A DNA stretch of 64,000 nt from Synergistaceae bacterium DZ-S4. Its GTDB lineage: Bacteria; Synergistota; Synergistia; Synergistales; Synergistaceae. Location: positions 124,001 to 188,000 of the forward strand of contig JAPCWD010000001.1 in assembly GCA_025943965.1 (NCBI GenBank). The letters run 5' to 3'. Under the pieces are notes generated by a model. That model was not told the origin of the DNA and ran no database searches. It saw nothing but the letters and a program-made list of their open reading frames with translations. The position numbers were made by a program, and so were the translations under genes. Position 1 is the stretch's first letter. Each line of letters begins with the position of its first letter. Shown here in pieces: positions 1-8,597 of this stretch.

Positions 1-242
1 CCAACGTCCTTATCCTGGCGTTCGCCACCTCCATCGATGCACTGATAGTTGGATTCTCGATAAAAAGCTCCGGCGGGTCGGCGCTGCTTCTTGCCGTCGC
101 TGCCGGAGCCATAACTTTCCTGCTCTCCTTCTACGGAGCGCTCGGAGGGAAAAAACTCGGTGAAAAAATCGGCTCCTACGCCGAATATTCCGGCGGTGCC
201 GTGCTTATCCTCGTAGCCATAAACATCCTTTTCAAAGGCTAA
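1..242 (+). CDS. mntP: Manganese efflux pump MntP, C-terminal part
   Basis: The window opens inside this gene; about 79 codons are visible up to the TAA at 240-242. The protein reads as alternating hydrophobic helices with the segment ATSIDALIVGFS, the acidic signature seen in MntP (DUF204) inner-membrane pumps that export Mn(II), followed by a glycine-rich helix pair and a terminal helix ending ILVAINILFKG. At least three membrane segments can be seen. The start and the first half lie outside the window. The family call rests on the ASIDA-type motif and hydrophobicity only; other LysE-superfamily exporters are less likely. The next gene converges on it from the minus strand 14 bp downstream. 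Confidence 0.75.
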   Translation, partial: NVLILAFATSIDALIVGFSIKSSGGSALLLAVAAGAITFLLSFYGALGGKKLGEKIGSYAEYSGGAVLILVAINILFKG

Positions 243-256
243 GAACGGAGAACGGC

Positions 257-1372
257 TTATACTTCTATAAGCTCGTAGATCCTTGTGCCTATCCCAAGCT
301 TCTCACAGTGCTCAAGCGTAGTCTGCCAGTGGGTGTCGGGATGGATAGTATGGAAATGATCCTCTTTTTTGCACCCTTTGATCTTTTCTTCCAAAATACT
401 CCCCGAAACAACAGGCGCTTTCATAACAGCTTCAGCACAGGCCTGGTCCAGAGCTACAGGGTCCTTCGAAGCGAATATCCCGACATCGGAGACCACTGGA
501 AGATCGTTTTCAACATGGCAGTCGCAGAAAGGAGAGACATCTATGACAAAGCTTATATGGAACTGCGGTCTGCCGTTAAGCACGGCCTTTGCATATTCAG
601 CCATCTTTCTGCACATGGTCTCGTTTGATTCATAATCTGTCGGACTTATGGCATCAAAAGGGCAAAGTGACAGGCAGCGTCCACACCCTACACATTTCAG
701 CTTTTCTATCACGGCCTTACCGTTGCCGTCAAAGGTTATAGCATCGTGGGCGCAACCGCTTATACACTTCCTGCATGATCTGCATCTGGATGGCTTGACT
801 TTCAATTTGCCTGTACTGTGCATCTCCATCTTCCCGGCTCTTGAGCCCGAACCCATGCCGATATTTTTGATAGACCCTCCGAAGCCGCTCTGTTCATGTC
901 CCTTGAAGTGCGTCATTGATATGATGATATCAGCATCCATGACGGCTCTGCCGATCCTGGCCTCTTTTACGAATTCCCCGCCCGGTACAGGCACAATAGA
1001 TTCGTCAGACCCCTTAAGCCCGTCGGCTATTATCACCTGACACCCTGTGCAGAAAGGATTGTAGCCATTCTCATAAGCAGAATCGAGGTGTTCAAGAGCA
1101 TCCTTCCTCCGCCCTGCATATAGTGTATTGCAGTCCGTAAGAAAGGGCTTTCCCCCAAACTCTTTGATCATATCTGCCACTACTTTCGAAAAATTGGGCC
1201 TCAGATAAGCCAGGTTTCCGGGTTCACCAAGGTGGAGCTTGATCGCGGCGTACTGCTTTATGAAGTCGATATCCCCGATTCCCGCACATCTGACAAGTTT
1301 GTCCAGTTTTTGAAGGATATTCCTGTCTGGTGTAGTTCTGAGATTTGTAAAATAGACCCTCGATCTTTCCAT
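257..1372 (-). CDS. DUF362 domain iron-sulfur protein with 2x[4Fe-4S] ferredoxin domain
   Basis: The protein has 371 residues from the ATG at 1372 (MERSRVYFTN), which has AAAGGAA about 10 bases upstream; the frame stays open to 1498, so a 413-aa form cannot be excluded. The N-terminal two thirds match the DUF362 pattern: IKLHLGEPGN, a TDCNTLYAGRR stretch, then FKGHEQSGFGGSIKNIGMG. A bacterial ferredoxin domain follows with two Cys motifs (CRSCRKCISGC and CVGCGRCLSLC), ligands for two [4Fe-4S] clusters. DUF362/ferredoxin proteins are cytoplasmic and of unknown reaction; an electron-transfer or corrinoid-linked role is only a guess. It stands alone, convergent with the manganese exporter. Confidence 0.8.
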   Translation of the reverse strand: MERSRVYFTNLRTTPDRNILQKLDKLVRCAGIGDIDFIKQYAAIKLHLGEPGNLAYLRPNFSKVVADMIKEFGGKPFLTDCNTLYAGRRKDALEHLDSAYENGYNPFCTGCQVIIADGLKGSDESIVPVPGGEFVKEARIGRAVMDADIIISMTHFKGHEQSGFGGSIKNIGMGSGSRAGKMEMHSTGKLKVKPSRCRSCRKCISGCAHDAITFDGNGKAVIEKLKCVGCGRCLSLCPFDAISPTDYESNETMCRKMAEYAKAVLNGRPQFHISFVIDVSPFCDCHVENDLPVVSDVGIFASKDPVALDQACAEAVMKAPVVSGSILEEKIKGCKKEDHFHTIHPDTHWQTTLEHCEKLGIGTRIYELIEV

Positions 1373-1763
1373 GTTTATCAGTGTTCCTTTCCATTCTGAT
1401 TCTTTCTGTCTTTCATTTTGCCGGCTCGCTGAAGACAGAGACGGATATACCATATGTCTGTCTGACATTGCATAGTATACCAATTTATATATAGACATAG
1501 GTCCTTTTTTTGCGCGATTACCCGACCGTGCTCCCGATCATGGATCAGACAGATATTGGAATTATTTGGTCAAAATTAGTCTATTCTTATATACTCATTT
1601 TTAAGCCCCCTGGTCCTTTTTTCATCAATTCTTCCTTAACAACATTATGATGGAAACACGAGCCGACCGATTTTAAAAACCCCCATTCTGACATCTTAAC
1701 AGAGAAAAAGGGAGAAAATTGATATAGAATAGATCAAAGAGATAATAAAGGAGGCAGAGATCC

Positions 1764-2114
1764 ATGGTCTTGAAAAACACTGCAGAACCTCTGAGACGCG
1801 AGAGACTCGGCGGATGCGGCGCAGGAGCCGCCGATACTTTCCCCGTTGCGATCCCGGACCAGGAAGGTGCTTTTATTATGTCAACGAGACTGGAGCTCGA
1901 CCCCGGAGCTTCTGTAGGCTATCACAGGCACGAAGGGACTGAGGAAGTATATTTCATCATGTCCGGGAAGGGACTTTACACTGAAGAGGGAAAAGCGTGT
2001 CAGGCCTTTCCGGGGGATGTCTTTCTATGCAGAGAGGGGCTATCTCACGGGATACTGAACACGGGCAGTGAAAAGCTTGTCCTGTGTGCCGCAATAGCAA
2101 AATGCGGCAAATAA
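1764..2114 (+). CDS. Cupin domain protein
   Basis: A 116-residue protein starting at ATG 1764 behind a strong ribosome binding site (AAAGGAGG, 1749-1756). It is a single small cupin barrel: GASVGYHRHEGTEEVYFIMSG gives the first cupin motif with the HxH and E metal ligands, and FPGDVFLCREGLSHGILNTG gives the second with the His ligand. Single-domain cupins of this size bind a divalent metal and act as small isomerases, dioxygenases or sensors; the substrate cannot be told from sequence. It is monocistronic, followed by a terminator hairpin, and converges on the binding-protein gene. Confidence 0.85.
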   Translation: MVLKNTAEPLRRERLGGCGAGAADTFPVAIPDQEGAFIMSTRLELDPGASVGYHRHEGTEEVYFIMSGKGLYTEEGKACQAFPGDVFLCREGLSHGILNTGSEKLVLCAAIAKCGK

Positions 2115-2126
2115 AATAAAGGAACT

Positions 2127-2174
2127 GCCGGGATCTTTGTCGGGCGAAATAAAGCTCTGGTCCCGGCCGTTTTT
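2127..2174. terminator. Rho-independent terminator after the cupin gene
   Basis: Inverted repeat GCCGGGA (2127-2133) and TCCCGGC (2161-2167) with a 27-base loop, followed by CGTTTTTATTT on the plus strand. It sits between two convergent genes, and the T-run overlaps the end of the minus-strand gene. Confidence 0.6.
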
Positions 2175-3135
2175 ATTTGGCTTTATTGCCAATAAGCTGC
2201 CAGCATTTCAGGAGAGAGGAATCGAGTCTGACAATTGAAGGCAGCATCAGGTCGAATTCGTCCATCTCCCATACCATGCCGTTTTTCACTGCCGGGATAT
2301 CTTTGAACCTTAAGTCTTTTATGATCTCCTCCTTAGAGACGGAGACCACGCCCCTCCTTATATTCCTGAGGGTTATTATGACTTCTGCGTCCTTTCCCTC
2401 TGAAGCAAGTTTTTGCGGGCCGTAAAATATATACCACGGAAAATCCTTGATTTTGGTTCCTCCTGCGTCAGTCATGACCCTGGCTCCGGTCGAACCGATA
2501 AGCCTGGCTCCCCATGAATCGGCTGCGCATGTTGAAAAGTCGGCGCCGGCAACGACAAAGACCTTCATGCTTTTAGTCTTAGCGGATCTTATCTCACTTT
2601 TATACAGGGACTTTTCCGACAGTAAAAGTGTCTGTGCTGCCTCTTTTGATCTTCCGGAAAGAGCGCCGATCTTTTCAAGGTACTGCGCCAGTACGGCCCA
2701 TTTGGGCCTGTTCAGCGCAGCATACTTAATTCCGGCCTTATCCAGGTCTTTCATAAGGTCCATGTTTTTCCTTGCCCAATCCGCATCTGCTATCACTATA
2801 TCGGGTTTCAGACCCGCGATCTGCTCTGCTGAGGGGATCCTTGAGAGTCTTGGTATGTTTTTGAGGACCCATCTGCTGTCAGCTGAAAAATTAACTCCGA
2901 CAAGCTGGCGAACCGCCCTGATCGCGACAAGGTTTTCTGTATGAGCATCGCTTAATGACACTATCCTGACCGCAGGACGGGGAAGCTCAACATTCCTCTG
3001 AAGATCATCTATGACTGCAAGCGGTTTTGAGGCCCAGGATATTTCACAGCTGATCAAAATAAAGATAAAGGTCAAAGCAAAGAAAAATATACCTGATTTG
3101 TTCTTGGTGGTCTGTGAAATTTGACTTTGAACCAC
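2173..3135 (-). CDS. ABC transporter substrate-binding protein, BtuF/FecB type
   Basis: 320 residues from a GTG at 3135, chosen because AAGGAGG lies seven bases upstream. A hydrophobic export signal (FFFALTFIFILISCEISWA) is followed by a periplasmic binding protein fold of the PF01497 class: VRIVSLSDAHTENLVAI, then KPDIVIADADWARKN and an ending helix bundle. Such proteins deliver ferric siderophores, heme or cobalamin to an ABC permease. No permease or ATPase gene is next to it, so it must use one encoded elsewhere. The 160 bp upstream hold a TATCCAC/GTGGATA hairpin just before the ribosome site and an AT-rich 8-bp inverted repeat further up that could be a metal-regulator operator. Confidence 0.8.
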   Translation of the reverse strand: MVQSQISQTTKNKSGIFFFALTFIFILISCEISWASKPLAVIDDLQRNVELPRPAVRIVSLSDAHTENLVAIRAVRQLVGVNFSADSRWVLKNIPRLSRIPSAEQIAGLKPDIVIADADWARKNMDLMKDLDKAGIKYAALNRPKWAVLAQYLEKIGALSGRSKEAAQTLLLSEKSLYKSEIRSAKTKSMKVFVVAGADFSTCAADSWGARLIGSTGARVMTDAGGTKIKDFPWYIFYGPQKLASEGKDAEVIITLRNIRRGVVSVSKEEIIKDLRFKDIPAVKNGMVWEMDEFDLMLPSIVRLDSSLLKCWQLIGNKAK

Positions 3136-3159
3136 ATTTTCACCTCCTTAACAACAATG

Positions 3160-3180
3160 TTATCCACTTTTTGTGGATAT
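3160..3180. promoter_or_regulatory. Pair of inverted near-perfect DnaA boxes
   Basis: TTATCCACT (3160-3168) and, inverted, TGTGGATAT (3172-3180) each differ from the DnaA box TTATCCACA at one position. They face each other with a 3-base gap in the leader of the minus-strand binding-protein gene. They could bind DnaA or simply form an RNA hairpin. Confidence 0.4.
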
Positions 3181-3271
3181 TTTTGTGACCAACTCTGTTT
3201 TCTCAGCCTATAATGCCCCTATTTTCATTTTTTGTTTGATAGAAAACGTGGACAACCCAAGAAAATTTATC

Positions 3272-3300
3272 TACATTTATGTAAATTATCATTAAATGTA
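3272..3300. promoter_or_regulatory. Candidate metal-regulator operator (8-bp inverted repeat)
   Basis: TACATTTA (3272-3279) and TAAATGTA (3293-3300) form a perfect 8-bp inverted repeat with a 13-base spacer; the minus strand between reads ATGATAAT, a stretch also found in Fur boxes. It lies about 140-165 bp upstream of the substrate-binding protein gene. Regulator identity is inference. Confidence 0.35.
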
Positions 3301-3353
3301 AGTATTTATGGGATCAGGAACAATTCCCGGACATATTTTATTCCAAATATATA

Positions 3354-3385
3354 AAAATAGGGAAGGCGTGTGCCCTCCCTATTTT
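3354..3385. terminator. Bidirectional terminator after superoxide reductase
   Basis: Left arm 3354-3367 (AAAATAGGGAAGGC) pairs with 3372-3385 with one mismatch and a 4-base loop; both flanks are A/T runs, so it can terminate in either direction, most relevantly for the minus-strand gene ending at 3417. Confidence 0.75.
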
Positions 3386-3416
3386 GTAACTGTTATCCTT
3401 CAGGCCGGGAATGTTT

Positions 3417-3809
3417 TTATCCTACCTCTATATCCGCCGAAGATTCCCAAAGCCCGTGTATGTTGCAGTAGCTCTGGACGATCAGCGTCCCCGACTTCGC
3501 AAGCTTGATCACCGCACAGCTGCTTGGTTCCGTCATTGCAGGACCGGGCGCTGCCGGATCCATTGCTGCTGCGTGTGCCGTATAGTCAAACTTTGCAAGC
3601 TCGATCACAAATTTACCGTCAGCCGGTTTGTAAAAGAGCTGTATCCAGCTTATGAAGTGCTCTGGCTTATTCGGATGAGGAATCTCTTTTCCGACTGAAA
3701 CGCAAACTTTGAATGGCTCGCCCGCTTTAACTTTTGCCGGAGCCTCTATTACCGGTACATGTTTTTCTCCTTTGAAGTCTCCGCTCTGGATCAAATCACC
3801 GAGTTTCAT
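3417..3809 (-). CDS. Superoxide reductase (neelaredoxin-type, class II)
   Basis: 130 residues from the ATG at 3809 (MKLGDLIQSGDFKGEKHVP), the usual family start; GGGGGCG lies six bases upstream. An in-frame ATG at 3824 would add five residues but has poor ribosome-site spacing. The iron-site ligands are visible: EKHVPVIE (Glu/His), IPHPNKPEHFISW (two His) and CNIHGLW (Cys and His). No N-terminal desulforedoxin domain is present, so it is the one-iron class. It reduces superoxide to hydrogen peroxide in the cytoplasm with electrons from rubredoxin, without releasing oxygen, and is typical of anaerobes. It is monocistronic, with its own terminator. Confidence 0.92.
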   Translation of the reverse strand: MKLGDLIQSGDFKGEKHVPVIEAPAKVKAGEPFKVCVSVGKEIPHPNKPEHFISWIQLFYKPADGKFVIELAKFDYTAHAAAMDPAAPGPAMTEPSSCAVIKLAKSGTLIVQSYCNIHGLWESSADIEVG

Positions 3810-3959
3810 TAAAAACGCCCCCATTTCTCTTTTTTTTACTTACTTTGATGATATTTTCATATTTTTATATCTTAGTTGATTGTCAGCTACAATCCGCATT
3901 TTTACTGCATTCTGCATGACTGTTCAAATCGCTGCCGAAACAACAAAAAACAGATGTGG

Positions 3960-4445
3960 TCATTTCTTCCTCAAATTCCGTCTTTCAATCACCGTTTTTA
4001 ATTTCGCCAGGCTTTCTGCAAGTTCTTCGTCTTTGACTTCAGGGCTTATCTCCTGAATGTTTTTTTGGAGGCTGGCTTCTGAGATCAGAACAGGCGGGCG
4101 CCTGAGGTGGTCGGGTAGTGGGTCTTTGGCGGAAGACAGTCTTTTCACCTTTCCAACCTTTATCTCCAGCCTGACCTCCTTTACCTCCAAATATCTGCTG
4201 ACAGACCTTGAAATAATGGGTTTCCTGGACATCAGGGCCGGCAGGACGCCGGGGGAATCCACGTGTACAGAGATGACTGGACCCTCATCAGAGAACTCGC
4301 AGGATACCGGAGCGCTTCTTTCCGCAGCAGCCGCCCCAACGACTTCATGCCAGTGGCTTTCAAGCTCAGCTAGTTTCATACAGAGCTTCAGGCTGTAAGG
4401 GACGTTGTTTTTGAGGGCCTCTTCGGTATTTTTTATATCAGCCAT
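3960..4445 (-). CDS. dciA: DciA/DUF721 family protein, likely replicative helicase loader
   Basis: 161 residues from ATG 4445, with GGGGAGAG upstream, overlapping the end of mnmG by 8 bp. The N-terminal half carries the DUF721 pattern: LESHWHEVVGAAAAERSAPV followed by short strands (ISVHVDSPGVLPALMSRKP) and VRLEIKVGKV. The C-terminal half is charged and probably helical or flexible. DciA proteins bind and load the DnaB helicase in bacteria that lack DnaC/DnaI. The position at the end of the dnaA-dnaN-recF-mnmG run supports that role. The call is by pattern and context; the family is divergent. Confidence 0.75.
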   Translation of the reverse strand: MADIKNTEEALKNNVPYSLKLCMKLAELESHWHEVVGAAAAERSAPVSCEFSDEGPVISVHVDSPGVLPALMSRKPIISRSVSRYLEVKEVRLEIKVGKVKRLSSAKDPLPDHLRRPPVLISEASLQKNIQEISPEVKDEELAESLAKLKTVIERRNLRKK

Positions 4446-6324
4446 TCGAAATACTCTCCCCGGACCTTCTCCTGCTCTCGACAGCTACCCACAAAAGCTG
4501 TATGTCCGTCGGAGGGATACCTGATATTCTGGATGCCTGTCCCAGGGTGCCGGGCATGAACTTTATCAGCTTCTGCCTCCCTTCGGCAGAGAGGCCGTGT
4601 ACCTGTGCAAAATCAAAATTCTCAGGAAATTTGAGAATTTCCATCCGTCGGAATTTTTCCACCTGGCGCATCTGCCTGTCGATATAACCCTCATACTTGA
4701 CGGAGACGGATATCCTCTCTCCCAGTTCCTTTTCAAACGATGATGAGGCAATATTCGAAAAAACTTCCCAACCTATTTCAGGCCTCCTGAGAAGTTCTAT
4801 TGCGGGCATGGTTTCGTCAATTGGCGAAGACCCTGCACCCCGCAGGATCCGGTTGACCTCTTCCGTTGCATGGATCCTGGTCTTCAGTATCCTTTCAGTC
4901 TCTTCTTCAATACGTTTCCATCTGTCCTGAAGTATGTTCCACTCTTCATCTTTCAGAAGGCCTATTTCCCTGCCTGTCTGAGAGAGCCTGGCGTCGGCGT
5001 TGTCGTGACGAAGCAGGAGCCTGTACTCGCACCTGCTTGTCAGCATCCTGTAAGGCTCCTTAGTTCCCTTGGTCACAAGGTCATCAATGAGGACCCCAAT
5101 GTAGGCCTGATCTCTCCTCAGCACCAGGGGCCCAAGGCCTTTTACCTTCAGTGCCGCGTTGATCCCGGCCATAAGCCCCTGGGCTCCGGCTTCTTCGTAT
5201 CCTGAAGTGCCGTTTATCTGTCCCGCCAGGAAAAGGCCGGAGATCTTTTTGGTTTCAAGCCAGGGATAGAGCTGGGTGGGATCAACGAAATCATACTCTA
5301 TGGCATATCCGGGCCTCAATATGTGGGCAGATCCGCACCCCCTCAGGGTCCTGACTGATTCAAACTGGGCCTCAAGGCACATCGATGTAGAAAAATTCTG
5401 CATATAGACCTCACGGCCTTCAGGATTTATGGGTTCAAGAAAAACGGGATGAGTATCCTTTTCCGGGAACCTGATGACCTTGTCGTCTATAGAAGGGCAA
5501 TATCTCGGCCCTTCTGAGTCTAGGGTGCCTTGTACAAGGGGAGAGAGATCAAAGTACTTTCTCATTACCTCATGCGTATCCGCATTGGTCCTCGTAAGAG
5601 CGCAAATAATGCCCCGGTAGATCCTTTTCGGTCCGAAATGAGAAAATGATTCCGGCTCCCGAATGCTCTCCTGTCGGTCAAGCATATCCCAGTCTACGGA
5701 ATCCGCAAGCAGTCTCGGGGTAGTATCCGTCCTGAGCCTGCCTGTCTTCAGGCCGTTCATTCTTATGCTCTTTGAGAGACCGGAGGCAGAGACCATACCC
5801 AGGGGCCCCGATTTATAAGAGGTGAGCCCTATATGTATCCTGGCGGCAAGATATGTTCCTGTCGCTATAATGACTGTCTTTGAAAGAAACGTCTGCCCTG
5901 TTCTTATCCTGACACCGGTGATTTTTCCATTTTCGGCCAGAAGGTCAGTGGCCATTGCCTGATGGACTTCAAGGTTTGGGCAGGTCAGAATAGCCTTCCT
6001 GTAATGGTTACCATATTTTACCGGGTCACATTGTGCCCTTAAGGTCCTTACCGCCGGTCCTTTGGAGGTATTAAGCCATCTGAGATGGTGAGTGGAGCTG
6101 TCGGCTGCTTTGGCCATCTCACCGCCCAGCGCGTCTATCTCTCTGACCAGATGGCCTTTTGCGGGGCCGCCTATCGAAGGGTTGCACGGCATCATGGCTG
6201 TGTTGTCCAGATAGAGGTTAAGCATGAGCACCCTGGATCCCATACGTGCGGCTGAAAGCGCTGCCTCGCAGCCTGCGTGACCTCCTCCGACAACTATTAC
6301 GTCATACACATCTTCAATTTTCAT
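4438..6324 (-). CDS. mnmG: tRNA uridine-5-carboxymethylaminomethyl modification enzyme MnmG (GidA)
   Basis: 628 residues from ATG 6324 (MKIEDVYDVIVVGGG); a TTG at 6336 would add four residues, but its GGGAGAG is too close. The FAD-binding GGGHAGCEAALSAARMG, the family motif GPAKGHLVREIDALGGEM, QCDPVKYGNHYR, the catalytic-Cys segment YCPSIDDKVIRFPEK and NGTSGYEEAGAQGLMAGINA are all in order, and the length is normal. With MnmE it makes the cmnm5U modification at the wobble position of several tRNAs in the cytoplasm. The gene starts inside the end of recF, so translation is probably coupled. Confidence 0.97.
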   Translation of the reverse strand: MKIEDVYDVIVVGGGHAGCEAALSAARMGSRVLMLNLYLDNTAMMPCNPSIGGPAKGHLVREIDALGGEMAKAADSSTHHLRWLNTSKGPAVRTLRAQCDPVKYGNHYRKAILTCPNLEVHQAMATDLLAENGKITGVRIRTGQTFLSKTVIIATGTYLAARIHIGLTSYKSGPLGMVSASGLSKSIRMNGLKTGRLRTDTTPRLLADSVDWDMLDRQESIREPESFSHFGPKRIYRGIICALTRTNADTHEVMRKYFDLSPLVQGTLDSEGPRYCPSIDDKVIRFPEKDTHPVFLEPINPEGREVYMQNFSTSMCLEAQFESVRTLRGCGSAHILRPGYAIEYDFVDPTQLYPWLETKKISGLFLAGQINGTSGYEEAGAQGLMAGINAALKVKGLGPLVLRRDQAYIGVLIDDLVTKGTKEPYRMLTSRCEYRLLLRHDNADARLSQTGREIGLLKDEEWNILQDRWKRIEEETERILKTRIHATEEVNRILRGAGSSPIDETMPAIELLRRPEIGWEVFSNIASSSFEKELGERISVSVKYEGYIDRQMRQVEKFRRMEILKFPENFDFAQVHGLSAEGRQKLIKFMPGTLGQASRISGIPPTDIQLLWVAVESRRRSGESISNG

Positions 6325-7384
6325 TGATAGTTTCAACTCTCCCTGAGTCTATACCGTAAATCCTGCCCGGAAAACTTTCAGCAAAGGGCTCCGCAGTGGA
6401 GGCAAAAACCTGCGTATTTTTCTCTGTCAGAGCACAAAACAGGATGTTCCTGCCGTCTGAATCAAGTTCCGCTGTTATCTCGTCAAGAAGGAGCACCGGG
6501 TTTTTGCCAAGCTTCCTCCTGACCCCTTCGGCTGCTGCCAGTATCAGTGCTATCGCTGTGCGCCTTCTGAAGCCTCTGCTCAAGGAAAGCGCAGCAGGCG
6601 CGCCGTTGGCCCTTATCAAGATATCGTCCCTGTGAGGTCCGACCATAGGAACTTTCATGGCCTCTTCCCTTGATTTGTTTAGTCTCAGAGAAGATCTGAA
6701 ATCCTCTTCGGGAACTGGCAAAGTACCCGCTCCCCCCCTCAAAAGGCTTATATCGGTAGGACAGGGCAGGAGTCCGCACATATCATTCATTGACTCTGAG
6801 ATCATTGTGAGAGCCTCTTCCCGCATCTTCCACACCCATGACGCGAGAGGAAGGAGCGCTCTGTCTATAAGTTCTGTCCGCCCTCCGTTCCTGAGGATCG
6901 CCGTCTTCTGCCTGATCCCTCTCCTATAATCATTTAGCCTTGATGCATAAACCGGGACTATGAGTGCAAGGACCATATCCATCAACCTTCTCCTGAAGGA
7001 AGCCGGCCCTTCTATTATCGACATATCATTAGGCAGGAAGGAGAGTACAGGGATCTTCCACCTGAGTTCCGTGGCCGTGACAGGCTTTTCGTCGATCCTG
7101 ACCGTATATCTTGATGAGATCTTGACCTTTATTATCTCTCCGCTTTCATCGTCAAGCTGACCCGTTAACTGTACCTCCGAAGAGCCGCTGTTCCATGTCG
7201 GGAGAGAGGATGATCTTGTGCCCCGTTCGAGCGGGCCCCACCCGGAAACGATGTTTATGCCCTCAAGTATGTTAGTTTTGCCCGAGCCGTTCGGACCCGT
7301 AAGTAAATTCAACCCCGGGGACCACTTAATCTCCCGGGGTTCAATATTTCTGAAGTTATTGAACCTTACCCGGCTATATCCCAT
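6314..7384 (-). CDS. recF: DNA replication and repair protein RecF
   Basis: 356 residues. The N-terminus has the RecF start VRFNNFRNIEP and Walker A GPNGSGKTNILEG; Walker B is PVLLLDEITAELD near residue 295. The ABC signature reads SLSRGFRRRTAIALILA, so the usual glutamine after SRG is replaced by phenylalanine. RecF binds DNA at gaps and, with RecO and RecR, loads RecA. The ATG overlaps the last codons of dnaN by 11 bp and the gene runs into mnmG, so the cluster is translationally coupled. Confidence 0.95.
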   Translation of the reverse strand: MGYSRVRFNNFRNIEPREIKWSPGLNLLTGPNGSGKTNILEGINIVSGWGPLERGTRSSSLPTWNSGSSEVQLTGQLDDESGEIIKVKISSRYTVRIDEKPVTATELRWKIPVLSFLPNDMSIIEGPASFRRRLMDMVLALIVPVYASRLNDYRRGIRQKTAILRNGGRTELIDRALLPLASWVWKMREEALTMISESMNDMCGLLPCPTDISLLRGGAGTLPVPEEDFRSSLRLNKSREEAMKVPMVGPHRDDILIRANGAPAALSLSRGFRRRTAIALILAAAEGVRRKLGKNPVLLLDEITAELDSDGRNILFCALTEKNTQVFASTAEPFAESFPGRIYGIDSGRVETINEN

Positions 7385-8540
7385 CTCCGGAATCCGGCTC
7401 TGTATCGCCCATGTTCAACTCATCTTCGGTAAGGTTGATGGGTGCTATCAGACAGATGAACTTTTCACTGTCGGCCCTTTTGACCACCATATGTCCGGAC
7501 GAGCCGTTGAAGGATAGCCTTACCTGGGGATCCCTGAGAACTTTGAGCGCTTCCATGAAAAATTTAGAATTTACGGCTATCTTGAGGTTTTCTCCGGAAA
7601 TATCCGCATATATCTCTTCTTTCGCATTTCCGAAGTCTGGGGCCCTTCCGCGCATTACGAACGAATTTTCCCTCGCAATGTCGAGAATGACCATCCTGTT
7701 GTAATCTTTTACTATCACGTCGACCCTTTCCAGTGCAGAGATTAGATCTCCCCTGTCAAGGACTGCAGTCGTCAGATGGTTTTTGGGGAGGATCTTTTCG
7801 TAAGCAGGGAAGTGCGATTCGACCCTTCTCACTGTAAATTCAACATTGTCAGCCCTGAAATAAAACTGAGCGTCATCATAAAGTATCTCCACCATATACT
7901 CCGGGTTCAGGGAAGCAAGGATCCTCTGTATCTCCTTGATACCCTTCATAGGCAGAAGGGCGCTGTCGGAGTCCACACTTTCGCTTACAGCCGAACCGGA
8001 GAGGGCAAGCCTCCTTGTATCGGTAGAAACTATATTCAGACGTCCGCTGGATATCTGGAAATTAGCCGAAGAAAGATAAAGAGGAAATTCCTCTCCTGAC
8101 GAAGCTGCCAGTGTACCCTCTTCAATTACCTCCGCGAGTTCTCCGACAGAAAGCTTACAAAAAAGTTCCGCACCTGCAGATGTAGGCAACGAAGGAAATT
8201 CCCTTACCGGATATGTGCTGAAGTTATATTTGCTCCTGCCGGCCTTAAGTATTACCTTACCGTCGGATACAGTAAGGTTAAATTCCTCTCCGGGCGATTT
8301 CTTAAAGAGCTCACTGACTATTTTTACAGGAAATACCGCTTCTCCCGGTTCAAGGACGTTAACACCGGATGCAGAGCAAATTATAGAAGTTCTTATATCT
8401 GTTGCCTGAAGCGTTACCTTATCCCTATCCGCTTTTACAAGAACAGATGAAAGGATACTCATTGAGCTGGAACTAGAAGTACTTCTTTCAGCAAGTACCC
8501 AGCTCTGGAGGAATAATTTTTTGTTTATCAAAAGTTTCAT
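7374..8540 (-). CDS. dnaN: DNA polymerase III beta subunit (sliding clamp)
   Basis: 388 residues from ATG 8540 with AGGAGG eight bases upstream. The three repeated clamp domains can be followed: an N-terminal KKLFLQSWVLAERSTS, a middle segment with PLYLSSANFQISSGRLNIVSTDTRRLAL-type text, and a C-terminal domain with FNGSSGHMVVKRADSE and IAPINL, which stands in for the usual MPxxL end. About 17 acidic residues (EDELNMGDTEPDSGDGI) extend past the normal C-terminus. It encircles DNA and tethers polymerase III. It is co-directional with dnaA, 226 bp downstream of it. Confidence 0.97.
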   Translation of the reverse strand: MKLLINKKLFLQSWVLAERSTSSSSSMSILSSVLVKADRDKVTLQATDIRTSIICSASGVNVLEPGEAVFPVKIVSELFKKSPGEEFNLTVSDGKVILKAGRSKYNFSTYPVREFPSLPTSAGAELFCKLSVGELAEVIEEGTLAASSGEEFPLYLSSANFQISSGRLNIVSTDTRRLALSGSAVSESVDSDSALLPMKGIKEIQRILASLNPEYMVEILYDDAQFYFRADNVEFTVRRVESHFPAYEKILPKNHLTTAVLDRGDLISALERVDVIVKDYNRMVILDIARENSFVMRGRAPDFGNAKEEIYADISGENLKIAVNSKFFMEALKVLRDPQVRLSFNGSSGHMVVKRADSEKFICLIAPINLTEDELNMGDTEPDSGDGI

Positions 8541-8597
8541 TAGGATGACCTCCTGCTCTTATCTATATAATATCAAAAAAAGTAATAGGCGTAGTAG

